DNA of 6,586 nt from BRH-c25 sp041690515 (GCA_041690515.1 JAWLHF010000144.1:1-6586); one strand, 5' to 3'. Positions 1 through 6,462 are shown, counted from the stretch's first letter. Notes: generated by a model from the sequence alone, not told the origin. Made by a program: numbers and translations.

Positions 1-334
1 CAAGGAGCTATCCAGAAAACGGAATGTGCGTTTTAAGGATTTTAATGAATTTGTTACGGAGCGAAACCTTATAAGCTTTGGGGATTATATATTCCCGGTT
101 AAGCTTATTGAATATAGATTTGAAGAGCTTACTCCTACCCTGAAGACAGTGACTGTAGATGAAGCAAAGAAGCGGTGCGCAGAAAGGCTGAATGCCAGGA
201 TAATGCTTCAGATACCGGAGGGAGCAGTGATACTGGACAAGAAAATTGACTATTATATAGACAAAAAAACCGTCAAGGCTAAGATAAGTGTTGAGGTTCT
301 TGAAGATATTGGGGTGAAGCAGAAAATAAACTGA
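1..334 (+). CDS. yqfD: Sporulation protein YqfD, C-terminal part (gene cut by left window edge)
   Basis: The reading frame is open from base 2, so the first Met/Val codon visible (GTG at 26) is internal and the true start lies outside the window. About 110 C-terminal residues are seen; full YqfD proteins are about 400 residues. The visible part has the family's typical ending: a segment TVDEAKKRCAERLNARI, then an alternating beta-type tail with AVILDKKIDYYIDKKTVKAK and VEVLEDIG. YqfD is a membrane-associated protein of the mother-cell sporulation programme in Bacillus and clostridia; its biochemical role is not settled. The identification rests on these C-terminal motifs and on the position directly upstream of phoH, as in B. 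subtilis. The stop at 332-334 is 35 bases before phoH, so co-transcription is likely. Confidence 0.88.
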   Translation, partial: KELSRKRNVRFKDFNEFVTERNLISFGDYIFPVKLIEYRFEELTPTLKTVTVDEAKKRCAERLNARIMLQIPEGAVILDKKIDYYIDKKTVKAKISVEVLEDIGVKQKIN

Positions 335-356
335 TGTATATTTATTAATTAACACT

Positions 357-362
357 AGGAGG
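357..362 (+). promoter_or_regulatory. Ribosome-binding site AGGAGG of phoH, supports TTG start
   Basis: A perfect AGGAGG lies 7 bases upstream of the TTG at 370. No ATG or GTG in the phoH frame is equally well placed, so this site fixes the unusual TTG start. Confidence 0.85.
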
Positions 363-369
363 AGAACAA

Positions 370-1356
370 TTGACTCAGAACATTGCGGAATCAAATATAC
401 AAATTGATGATATGGAAAAGATAATGATTATTTTTGGAGACTATGACCAGAACCTTAAGGTTATTGAAGATGAGTTCGGTGTGGACATTATCGTTCGAGA
501 AGGGGAAATCAGGATCATAGGTGAAGAAAATGCCGTAGCCATGGTTAGGAAGATACTGGATACTTTATTGAAAATGCAGGAGTCCGGTGAAGTTATAACA
601 AGCCATTCGGTAAGCTATACCATCGACCTGGTAAGGGAAGGGGAGGAGAGACGGACCGGAGAGCTTGGGGACGTGATCATAACAACCGCCAGGGGAAAGG
701 CAATAAAAAGCAAGACAATAGGCCAGAAAAAGTACATCGAAGCCATACAGAGCAATGAGGTCGTGTTCGGCATAGGCCCTGCCGGTACAGGGAAGACATA
801 CCTTGCAATGGCAATGGCTGTGAAGGCCTTCAAAAACCGCGAGGTGAGCAGGATAATACTTACAAGGCCTGCAGTGGAAGCGGGAGAAAAGCTGGGATTC
901 CTGCCTGGGGATCTGCAGAATAAGGTTGACCCTTATCTGAGACCCTTATATGATGCTCTTCATGACATAATGGGTGCGGAAACCTACCAAAAGCACATAG
1001 AACGTGGTGTGATAGAGGTGGCTCCCTTAGCATATATGAGGGGGAGAACCCTTGATGATGCATATATCATACTTGATGAAGCTCAGAACACATCTCCTGA
1101 GCAGATGAAGATGTTTCTGACAAGGCTGGGCTTCGGCTCCAAGGCCATTATTACAGGAGATATAACACAGATTGATTTGCCTAAAGGAAAGTACTCAGGG
1201 CTTAAGGAAGTAATGGAAGTGCTCAAGAACATAAAAGGCATAGGATTTGTGTACTTTCACGAGAAGGACGTTGTCAGGCACAAACTGGTGAGGGATATAA
1301 TAAAGGCATATGAGAAGCATGAAAGCAGGAAGAAGCCGGAGCCGGAAGAAGAGTAA
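370..1356 (+). CDS. phoH: PhoH family P-loop ATPase (PhoH-like protein)
   Basis: Predicted cytoplasmic NTPase of 328 residues, close to the roughly 320 usual for the family. An N-terminal KH-like segment (about residues 15-70) is followed by the ATPase domain. Walker A GPAGTGKT is at 136-143, the family motif TRPAVEAGEKLGFLPGD at 165-181, and Walker B YIILDEAQN at 232-240. The arrangement resembles the N-terminal helicase half of superfamily 1 proteins. The tail (RKKPEPEEE) is charged and probably disordered. The start is TTG, supported by a perfect AGGAGG 7 bases upstream. PhoH proteins are tied by genome context to RNA metabolism, especially the RNase YbeY, whose gene is two genes downstream here; the old name from phosphate starvation is not evidence of that role in this organism. 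The stop is 14 bases before the chosen pgpH start, suggesting one transcript. Confidence 0.96.
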   Translation: MTQNIAESNIQIDDMEKIMIIFGDYDQNLKVIEDEFGVDIIVREGEIRIIGEENAVAMVRKILDTLLKMQESGEVITSHSVSYTIDLVREGEERRTGELGDVIITTARGKAIKSKTIGQKKYIEAIQSNEVVFGIGPAGTGKTYLAMAMAVKAFKNREVSRIILTRPAVEAGEKLGFLPGDLQNKVDPYLRPLYDALHDIMGAETYQKHIERGVIEVAPLAYMRGRTLDDAYIILDEAQNTSPEQMKMFLTRLGFGSKAIITGDITQIDLPKGKYSGLKEVMEVLKNIKGIGFVYFHEKDVVRHKLVRDIIKAYEKHESRKKPEPEEE

Positions 1357-1357
1357 A

Positions 1358-1363
1358 AGGGAG
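1358..1363 (+). promoter_or_regulatory. Ribosome-binding site AGGGAG that decides the pgpH start
   Basis: AGGGAG ends one base before the ATG at 1365, too close for initiation, but 7 bases before the in-frame ATG at 1371. The second ATG is therefore the likelier start. Confidence 0.7.
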
Positions 1364-1370
1364 TATGCTT

Positions 1371-3437
1371 ATGATAAAGTTTTCTGTTCAGAATCTAAAA
1401 AGACTGGCAAAAAGCAGCACTACAATCAGGGTTGTTCTGGTCGTGTGTCTGTTTGCAGCCCTGTTTTCCCTGTTTGTTTTGAATGTGGCTCCTCAAAAGT
1501 ACATTCTCAAGGTAGGGGATATATCCAATGAAGATATTTATGCCCCTTCTGATATTGTGGACAAGTATGCCACCGAGCTCAGAAGGAAGCAGGCGGAGGA
1601 AAGCGTCCAGCCTGTATATAAGCTGGATCTTACTGTGCAGATAGATATTGAAAAGAAGGTAGACAGCTTTTTCTCTCTGCTGGATACAGTGAAGAATAAT
1701 GAAGAGCTGGACAAGGGAAAAAAGCTTGATGCTTTGGAACAGGGATCGAACATAAGTCTCGGAAACAGCTTGTATAGTACACTTTTGAGTTCCTCAGCTG
1801 CTGATCTTGTTACACTGAGAGACAATATAAAGTATATCAACAACCAGATGCTCAGCGGTAGGATCACTGAGCAGCAGCTGAACGACAAACGAAGTGAGAT
1901 CAGAAATTTCTTTATGAATCTTCCCAAAAAGAGCAAGCTGAATGAAATAGGTGCAGATATAGCAGTGATGATATTGAAGCCGAATATGTATTATGATGAG
2001 CAGACAACACTTGAAAGGAAGCAGAATGAGAAGGACAAGGTGGAGGATGTAGTAATACGCAAAGGAACAATAATCGTCAATAAAGGAAACGAAGTCACTT
2101 CTCAGCAGATACAGCTTCTAAGAGACTATGGGCTGTTGTATGATAATGAAAATGAAAAGATAGATTTTCAATTCTATATGGGGTATGGGATCATAATTTG
2201 TGTTTGTCTCGTAATTATGGGCATGTACCTCAGGAACCTGGACAAAAAGCTATGGGACAGCAACGCTACTATTTTCCTTATAAGCCTTATTGCACTGATG
2301 ACATTGGTTATGTCAATTGTAGCCAACAAAATATCACCCTATATTATGGTGCTTCCGGCAGGAGCAATGCTGGTATCCATATTGGTGAGTCCAAGGATAG
2401 CCATAATGAGCAATATAATGATGTCCATCCTTGCAGGCTTTCTTGGAGGCTTTGACCTTCCGGTGGTAGCAATAATGATACTGACAGGCATATTGGGGGC
2501 AGGAATAGTATCCAGAACCCACCATAGGAGCACAATCATACTGGCAGGGCTGGCAATAAGTCTGGTCAGCATTCTTATTATATTCAGTGTAGGCATTTTG
2601 AGCTATGAAGATATATATACAGTACTTTACAATAGCATGTACGGAGCTGTGGGAGGAGTACTTTCCGCAGTTCTGACAATAGGTACACTTCCGTTTTTTG
2701 AAAGTACCTTTGATATAATCACTCCTGTGAAGCTGCTGGAGCTTTCAAATCCAAACAGGCCTATTCTGCGCAGGCTTCTGATTGAGGCTCCGGGGACTTA
2801 TTATCATTCTATTCTGGTAGGCAATCTGGCAGAGGCAGCTGCGGAGGATATTGGGGCAAATCCGCTTTTGTGCAGGGTAGGAGCTTATTACCACGATATA
2901 GGTAAGCTTAAAAGACCGTATTTTTTCAAAGAGAACCAGCTTACACAGGATAACCCTCATGACAAGATAACTCCCAACTTAAGCGCTCTTGTCATAACCT
3001 CCCATGTAAAAGACGGGGTCGAAATTGCAAACAAGAACAAGCTGCCGTCATCAGTAATCCAGATTATTGAGGAACATCACGGCAACACCCTTGTAGCCTA
3101 TTTCTATCATAAGGCAATAAATGCCGATGGGGCTGACACAGTGGATGAAAGTAAGTTCAGATATCCCTTTAAAAAACCGCAGACAAAGGAAGCTGCAATA
3201 GTTATGCTGGCGGATTCGGTTGAAGCCTATATAAGGTCTCTGACTGAGCCCACCCAGGATCAAGTAGATCAGGGTGTAAGAAAGATCATAAAGGATAAAC
3301 TGAACGATGGACAGCTTGACTGCTGCGATCTTACATTAAAGGATCTGGAAATAATCGCTAAGGCATTTGTAAAGGTTCTGGCAGGCATATTCCACGACAG
3401 AATAGAGTATCCTGAAACTATAAAGGATATACAGTAA
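1371..3437 (+). CDS. pgpH: 7TM-HD membrane phosphohydrolase, cyclic-di-AMP phosphodiesterase PgpH/YqfF family
   Basis: Membrane enzyme expected to hydrolyse the second messenger cyclic-di-AMP to pApA, as shown for Listeria PgpH. From the ATG at 1371 it has 688 residues, against about 710-720 in Bacillus and Listeria. An N-terminal membrane segment (19-38) is followed by a large extracytoplasmic domain (about 42-262, 7TMR-HDED type) and then seven hydrophobic segments (about 266-443). The cytoplasmic HD domain follows, with every metal-ligand position of the family visible: H479 (YYHS), H508-D509 (YYHDIGK), H545 (SHVKDG), H569-H570 (EEHHG) and D615 (LADS). It is therefore predicted to be active. 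The alternative ATG at 1365 adds two residues but sits too close to the AGGGAG site. Linkage to phoH, ybeY and dgkA is conserved in Firmicutes. Activity on cyclic-di-AMP is inferred from the family. Confidence 0.95.
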   Translation: MIKFSVQNLKRLAKSSTTIRVVLVVCLFAALFSLFVLNVAPQKYILKVGDISNEDIYAPSDIVDKYATELRRKQAEESVQPVYKLDLTVQIDIEKKVDSFFSLLDTVKNNEELDKGKKLDALEQGSNISLGNSLYSTLLSSSAADLVTLRDNIKYINNQMLSGRITEQQLNDKRSEIRNFFMNLPKKSKLNEIGADIAVMILKPNMYYDEQTTLERKQNEKDKVEDVVIRKGTIIVNKGNEVTSQQIQLLRDYGLLYDNENEKIDFQFYMGYGIIICVCLVIMGMYLRNLDKKLWDSNATIFLISLIALMTLVMSIVANKISPYIMVLPAGAMLVSILVSPRIAIMSNIMMSILAGFLGGFDLPVVAIMILTGILGAGIVSRTHHRSTIILAGLAISLVSILIIFSVGILSYEDIYTVLYNSMYGAVGGVLSAVLTIGTLPFFESTFDIITPVKLLELSNPNRPILRRLLIEAPGTYYHSILVGNLAEAAAEDIGANPLLCRVGAYYHDIGKLKRPYFFKENQLTQDNPHDKITPNLSALVITSHVKDGVEIANKNKLPSSVIQIIEEHHGNTLVAYFYHKAINADGADTVDESKFRYPFKKPQTKEAAIVMLADSVEAYIRSLTEPTQDQVDQGVRKIIKDKLNDGQLDCCDLTLKDLEIIAKAFVKVLAGIFHDRIEYPETIKDIQ

Positions 3438-3454
3438 CAGGTTCCGAGGCGTAG

Positions 3455-3473
3455 GGGCGACCAGTGGTCGTCC
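3455..3473. repeat. GC-rich palindrome in the pgpH-ybeY gap (REP-like)
   Basis: GGGCGACC, loop AGT, GGTCGTCC: an 8-bp inverted repeat with a single G-T wobble, preceded by GTAG. It lies 17 bases after the pgpH stop in an otherwise unremarkable 100-bp spacer. No T run follows, so it does not look like an intrinsic terminator. It resembles the short GC-rich palindromes scattered between genes of many Firmicutes, but this is from memory. It could also act as an RNA processing or stabilising hairpin between pgpH and ybeY. Confidence 0.65.
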
Positions 3474-3537
3474 GCATAAACTTCAAAGGTACACTCAAAG
3501 CACCGGACTCGAGAAAAAAACAAACGGAGGTATTATT

Positions 3538-4023
3538 ATGTCGGTATTGATTGACAACAGACAGGAAGGAATAGCAGTTGATGAAGCGTTGGAAGCCATG
3601 ATTGCGCAGGTAGTTGAAAAGGTTATTGCTTATGAGGGTTGTGAAGAGGATTATGAGGTAAGTGTTTCCCTTGTGAACAATGAAGAGATGAAAAGCCTCA
3701 ACTTGGAGTATCGGGGTATTGATAAAGAAACAGATGTCCTGTCCTTTCCGATGTTGGACTTTTCAGATGAAGAAATTGAAGAAGAGGACGAAGATACAGA
3801 GTATATTGAGGAAGAGCTGCCTTTGGGGGATATAGTCATATCAATGGAAAAGGCTATGGAACAGTCGGAGGAATACGGACATAGCTTCAGCCGTGAATTG
3901 GCTTTTCTGCTGGTTCATGGAATGCTGCACCTTCTGGGCTATGACCATGAAGATGAAGCATCGGAGAAAGGTATGTTTGATAAGCAGGAAGCTATACTGA
4001 AAGAGATGAACCTTACAAGGTAA
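3538..4023 (+). CDS. ybeY: Endoribonuclease YbeY (rRNA maturation factor)
   Basis: Zinc-dependent single-strand endoribonuclease involved in 16S rRNA 3'-end maturation and ribosome quality control. The protein has 161 residues, the usual family size. The diagnostic metal site HGMLHLLGYDH is at 127-137, with H127, H131 and H137 as ligands. The upstream family motif DVLSFPM and the LGDIVIS segment (from L96) are also present. Between these two lies a strongly acidic stretch, residues 76-93, with 13 Asp/Glu in 18 positions; it is longer and more acidic than in the Bacillus and E. coli proteins as I recall them. The ATG has CGGAGG 7 bases upstream. The gene is separated from pgpH by 100 bp but from dgkA by only 18 bp, so ybeY and dgkA are probably translated from one message. 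The nearby phoH is its common genomic partner. Confidence 0.97.
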   Translation: MSVLIDNRQEGIAVDEALEAMIAQVVEKVIAYEGCEEDYEVSVSLVNNEEMKSLNLEYRGIDKETDVLSFPMLDFSDEEIEEEDEDTEYIEEELPLGDIVISMEKAMEQSEEYGHSFSRELAFLLVHGMLHLLGYDHEDEASEKGMFDKQEAILKEMNLTR

Positions 4024-4026
4024 GAT

Positions 4027-4034
4027 AAGGGAAG
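4027..4034 (+). promoter_or_regulatory. Ribosome-binding site AAGGGAAG of dgkA, supports GTG start
   Basis: The site ends 7 bases before the GTG at 4042. An in-frame stop lies at 4021-4023, and no ATG or TTG lies between it and the GTG, so the GTG is the only sensible full-length start. Confidence 0.65.
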
Positions 4035-4041
4035 TGGGATA

Positions 4042-4419
4042 GTGGGTCCGAGAAAATTCCTGGAGAGCTTGAGATACGCAATTGAAGGGGTGATATACTG
4101 CATCAACACCCAAAGAAATATGAAAATACATATCATTGTTGCCATTATAGCCCTGACGGCTTCACTGCTTCTGCATATCAGCAATATGGAGCTGGTTGTG
4201 GTGATAATGGCGATATCACTTGTATTAGTGTGTGAGATCATTAATACAGCTGTGGAAAAGGCAGTGGATACATCAACACAGGAATACAATCCTATTGCAA
4301 AGATATCAAAGGATGTAGCTGCAGGTGCAGTACTGGTGGCTTCAATAAATTCCATGATTGTAGGTGTTCTCATATTCGGCAGGCATCTTATGGCTGCAGT
4401 ATTGAAAGCATTTGCTTAA
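4042..4419 (+). CDS. dgkA: Diacylglycerol/undecaprenol kinase (DgkA family)
   Basis: Small integral-membrane lipid kinase, 125 residues, typical of the family. In Gram-positive bacteria these enzymes mainly phosphorylate undecaprenol, feeding the lipid carrier for peptidoglycan and wall-polymer synthesis, so undecaprenol kinase is the better guess than diacylglycerol kinase. The family signature EIINTAVEKAVD is at residues 65-76, with E65 and N68 in the expected catalytic/metal positions, followed by KDVAAGAVL. Three hydrophobic helices are visible at roughly 30-45, 50-66 and 95-118, preceded by an amphipathic N-terminus (FLESLRYAIEGV). The start is GTG. The gene sits 18 bp behind ybeY, as in the Bacillus cluster. 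In B. subtilis cdd follows directly; here a lipoprotein gene intervenes. No convincing terminator follows. Confidence 0.95.
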   Translation: MGPRKFLESLRYAIEGVIYCINTQRNMKIHIIVAIIALTASLLLHISNMELVVVIMAISLVLVCEIINTAVEKAVDTSTQEYNPIAKISKDVAAGAVLVASINSMIVGVLIFGRHLMAAVLKAFA

Positions 4420-4709
4420 ACGGCCGCATCAACCTGTAAGGTGTTTGCAGTTGTGTCACTCCGACAAGGGAAGAATTTTACCTGTATAGGATATTTGGGT
4501 TTTCCTCCAAAGGGACAAGCCGTAGATGTCGTCAGAAAGGCCTATCGTTACAAAATTAGTTGAAGCATATGGCTTTCTGCCACCATATATGTATTTAACA
4601 GCATATGAATTGCAGAATATGTGACCTGTTGATTTGAATCAATAAAATATTCAACACGATACATATGTATAGTTAAGTTTCATTTATTTTATTAGAAAGA
4701 GGGTTTCGT
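4420..4709. other. Gap between dgkA and the DUF3048 gene: no recognised gene; probable upstream control region
   Basis: No gene is recognised in these 290 bp. The first half is moderately GC-rich; the last 90 bp are very AT-rich, as expected for a promoter region. On the minus strand a frame stays open from about 4638 to a stop at 4456-4458, about 60 codons, with no ATG, and includes the peptide GLSDDIYGLSLWRKTQ; it may be a gene remnant or chance. CATATG occurs at 4566-4571, 4602-4607 and 4662-4667. The last lies in the perfect 12-bp palindrome ATACATATGTAT (4659-4670), and the first forms a weak hairpin with 4583-4591. A -10-like TATAGT is at 4668-4673 but has no good -35, so no promoter is called with confidence. 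Confidence 0.5.
4659..4670. promoter_or_regulatory. Perfect 12-bp palindrome ATACATATGTAT upstream of the DUF3048 gene, possible operator
   Basis: The sequence equals its own reverse complement and lies 39 bp before the start codon, overlapping a -10-like TATAGT. It could be a binding site for a dimeric regulator, but AT-rich palindromes also arise by chance. Confidence 0.3.
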
Positions 4710-5768
4710 ATGAATAGTAAGAGATGGTTATCGGCGCTAATGATTTTGTTACTTATCACAGCAATACTTGCAGGCTGCAGTCAAAAAGCAGAGCCTGCAG
4801 ACAATATAGAACCGGAAGTTGAACCTGAGCCAATTGTTGAACCGACGCCGGAGCCAGAACCGGAGCCTGTAAAAAGCTGGCCCTGCCCTCTTACGGGTTT
4901 GCCGGTGGAGAATGAAGAAGATCAGAAGCAGAGACCCATAGCTGTTATGATTGACAATGAATACAATGCAAGACCTCAATCAGGGCTTTTGGATGCGGAT
5001 ATAGTATATGAGATTCCTGTTGAAGGTAACATAACAAGGTACATGGCTATTTATCATCATGGATATACTGACAAGATCGGTCCGGTGAGAAGCGCGAGAC
5101 CCTATTTCATAGATAAGGCACTGGAGTTCAACGCAGTTTATGTTCACTGCGGAGGAAGCCCACAGGCACTGAGAGATATTGCCGACCTTAAGGTAAATGC
5201 CCTTAATGATTTAAAAGGATCTCCGTGCTTTTGGAGGGCAAAAGACAGAAAGATGCCACATAATCTGTACACAAGCACAAAGCTTATGAGAGAAGTAATG
5301 GAGAAAAACAAGTTCAATAACAAAACAGCTCCGGAATATTTTAAGTTCGGTGAGGATTTTGTTAATCTAGACGGAAAGAGAACTGTAGGAATAAGTTTTA
5401 ATTACAGTAAGAATTACAAAGTGGGATATGAATACGATGAAAAGGACAAATTATACTATAGGACAATAAACGGTACAAGGCTTAAAGATAAGGAAACCGG
5501 TAAGGACATAGCAACAACCAATGTGATTGTAGAGAAGACCACAGCAAAAGTCCTTGACGATGTAGGCCGTTTGTCAGTTGCAAATATCGGCAAGAACAGA
5601 GGTTATTACCTTACAGGCGGGAAGCTAATGGAAATTGAGTGGAGCAAAAGCAGCAGAAGTGACAGAACAGTATATAAGGACCTTAAAGGCAGCGAAATCC
5701 TGATGAATAGAGGTACCACATGGATACAGGTGGTTCCGGATTATGTGAAGATAGAGATTAAGGAGTGA
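4710..5768 (+). CDS. yerB: DUF3048 domain lipoprotein, YerB-like
   Basis: Secreted, membrane-anchored lipoprotein of 352 residues. Residues 4-22 form a signal peptide ending in the lipobox LAGC (20-23), so C23 should be lipidated. Next comes a Pro/Glu linker (E34-P53, mostly EP repeats) of the kind that spaces a domain from the membrane. The DUF3048 N-terminal domain follows, with RPIAVMIDN (75-83), a DADIVYE segment near 95-101 and IGPVRSARPYF (123-133). The C-terminal half (about 230-345) is the second DUF3048 domain, ending in GTTWIQVVPDYVKIEI. The molecular function of the family is not established to my knowledge. AAGAGGG stands 6 bases before the ATG. It sits between dgkA and cdd, where B. 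subtilis has nothing, and its stop is 5 bases before cdd. The 290-bp upstream gap suggests its own promoter. The symbol follows B. subtilis YerB; orthology is inferred. Confidence 0.9.
   Translation: MNSKRWLSALMILLLITAILAGCSQKAEPADNIEPEVEPEPIVEPTPEPEPEPVKSWPCPLTGLPVENEEDQKQRPIAVMIDNEYNARPQSGLLDADIVYEIPVEGNITRYMAIYHHGYTDKIGPVRSARPYFIDKALEFNAVYVHCGGSPQALRDIADLKVNALNDLKGSPCFWRAKDRKMPHNLYTSTKLMREVMEKNKFNNKTAPEYFKFGEDFVNLDGKRTVGISFNYSKNYKVGYEYDEKDKLYYRTINGTRLKDKETGKDIATTNVIVEKTTAKVLDDVGRLSVANIGKNRGYYLTGGKLMEIEWSKSSRSDRTVYKDLKGSEILMNRGTTWIQVVPDYVKIEIKE
5760..5765 (+). promoter_or_regulatory. Ribosome-binding site AAGGAG of cdd, inside the end of the DUF3048 gene
   Basis: AAGGAG forms the last two codons region of the lipoprotein gene and lies 8 bases before the ATG at 5774. 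The in-frame GTG at 5765 shares its G with this site and cannot be the start, so cdd begins at 5774. The arrangement suggests translational coupling. Confidence 0.85.
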
Positions 5769-5773
5769 AACCC

Positions 5774-6166
5774 ATGAATTACGACATACTAATAGAAAAA
5801 GCACAAGAGGCTATGAAGAATGCTTATGTGAAGTATTCGAATTTTAGGGTAGGGGCGGCACTGCTTACAAAGAGCGGCAAAGTCTATACCGGCTGCAATA
5901 TTGAGAATTCCTCCTACGGAGCTACTATCTGCGCGGAAAGGGTTGCTTTTACAAAAGCAATCTCAGAGGGAGAACGTGAATTCGAAGCTATCGCAGTTGC
6001 CAGCAACCTAAAGGATTTCACATATCCCTGCGGAATATGCAGGCAGTTCATGTCGGAATGGGGTTTGGACATAAAGCTCGTGACCAAAAGCGGAGACAAA
6101 GTCAGGGTCCACACAATAGGAGAACTGCTGCCCGAGGCTTTTGTTGAATTTGAAGAGGATAAATAG
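5774..6166 (+). CDS. cdd: Cytidine deaminase
   Basis: Converts cytidine and deoxycytidine to uridine and deoxyuridine in pyrimidine salvage; a cytoplasmic zinc enzyme, homotetrameric in the short class. From the ATG at 5774 it has 130 residues, typical of that class (B. subtilis 136). The zinc and catalytic motif TICAERVAF gives C53 and the proton-shuttling E55, and PCGICRQ gives C86 and C89. These numbers match the B. subtilis enzyme exactly, which supports this start over the GTG nine bases upstream. The substrate-binding NIEN motif is at 42-45. Its ribosome-binding site overlaps the end of the preceding lipoprotein gene, so the two are probably co-translated. In Bacillus and many clostridia era follows; here at least 420 bp of non-coding sequence come next. 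Confidence 0.97.
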   Translation: MNYDILIEKAQEAMKNAYVKYSNFRVGAALLTKSGKVYTGCNIENSSYGATICAERVAFTKAISEGEREFEAIAVASNLKDFTYPCGICRQFMSEWGLDIKLVTKSGDKVRVHTIGELLPEAFVEFEEDK

Positions 6167-6231
6167 AAATAATAAGAATGAGTATTGCATAAGAGATATG
6201 ATAGATATGTAGAAAAATGCGGCATTATTAA

Positions 6232-6432
6232 AGTTTGTAGCAGCACTGGATTGCAAATGAATATTATTCCGCAGCCGTTGCTCCGAAACCAGAGCTTCTA
6301 AACTCACTACGGGCAGCATCAAAACTCGCTCCGCTCAAACAGTTGATGCTGCTATTCCTTCATTTCATTAAGAAGCTCTAAGGTTCCTACGCAAAGGCTG
6401 CTCCACAATATTCACAGCAATCCTAGTTTGTA
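6232..6432. repeat. 8-bp direct repeats AGTTTGTA flanking the foldback element, candidate target-site duplication
   Basis: Identical AGTTTGTA copies lie at 6232-6239 and 6425-6432. The right copy is one base outside the inverted repeat; the left copy is 8 bases outside, separated by GCAGCACT. This is what an inserted miniature element could leave, though the asymmetry weakens the case. Confidence 0.45.
6248..6423. repeat. 176-bp imperfect foldback (long inverted repeat), MITE-like
   Basis: Complementary blocks occur in matching order on both arms. GGATTGC (6248-6254) pairs with 6417-6423, TGAATATT (6258-6265) with 6407-6414, and GCAGCC (6271-6276) with 6396-6401. TTGC (6278-6281) pairs with 6391-6394, AACC (6287-6290) with 6382-6385, and AGAGCTTCT (6291-6299) with 6371-6379. 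Finally GCAGCATCAA (6313-6322) pairs with 6343-6352, leaving a loop of about 20 bases rich in GCTC. The arms account for most of the element and it encodes nothing recognisable. It could be a miniature inverted-repeat transposable element, or, if transcribed, a long hairpin RNA. No T run follows, so it is not a standard terminator. Confidence 0.8.
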
Positions 6433-6456
6433 ATAAATTGCATAAGCTGTTATAGA
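6428..6456 (+). promoter_or_regulatory. Possible sigma-A promoter TTGTAA-17-TATAGA
   Basis: TTGTAA (6428-6433) and TATAGA (6451-6456) are separated by exactly 17 bases; each matches the consensus at 4 of 6 positions. The expected transcript start is near 6463, right where the GC-rich block begins. It lies just outside the foldback repeat. Such matches are common in AT-rich DNA, hence the low confidence. Confidence 0.35.
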
Positions 6457-6462
6457 ACAACC

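Larger units (their letters stand above)
6184..6446. repeat. 10-bp direct repeat pair ATTGCATAAG at 6184-6193 and 6437-6446
   Basis: Two identical ATTGCATAAG copies flank the foldback element. Similarity continues loosely after each copy, to a shared ATAGA or TATAGA a few bases on. The pair may mark an old duplication at the insertion site, or two related promoter-like segments. Confidence 0.5.

Noticed and set aside
1365..1367. First ATG as start of pgpH
   Set aside because: It is only one base from the AGGGAG site; the ATG at 1371 has a 7-base spacing. The difference is two residues, so it matters little.
4431..4441. ACCT-GTA-AGGT after dgkA as a terminator
   Set aside because: A 4-bp stem with no following T run is too weak.
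5765..5767. GTG as start of cdd, overlapping the preceding stop codon
   Set aside because: The G belongs to the AAGGAG ribosome-binding site; the ATG at 5774 has correct spacing and gives active-site numbering identical to B. subtilis Cdd.
5914..6322. Minus-strand open frames over cdd and the foldback
   Set aside because: They overlap a certain gene on the other strand, have no recognisable motifs and look like antisense shadows.
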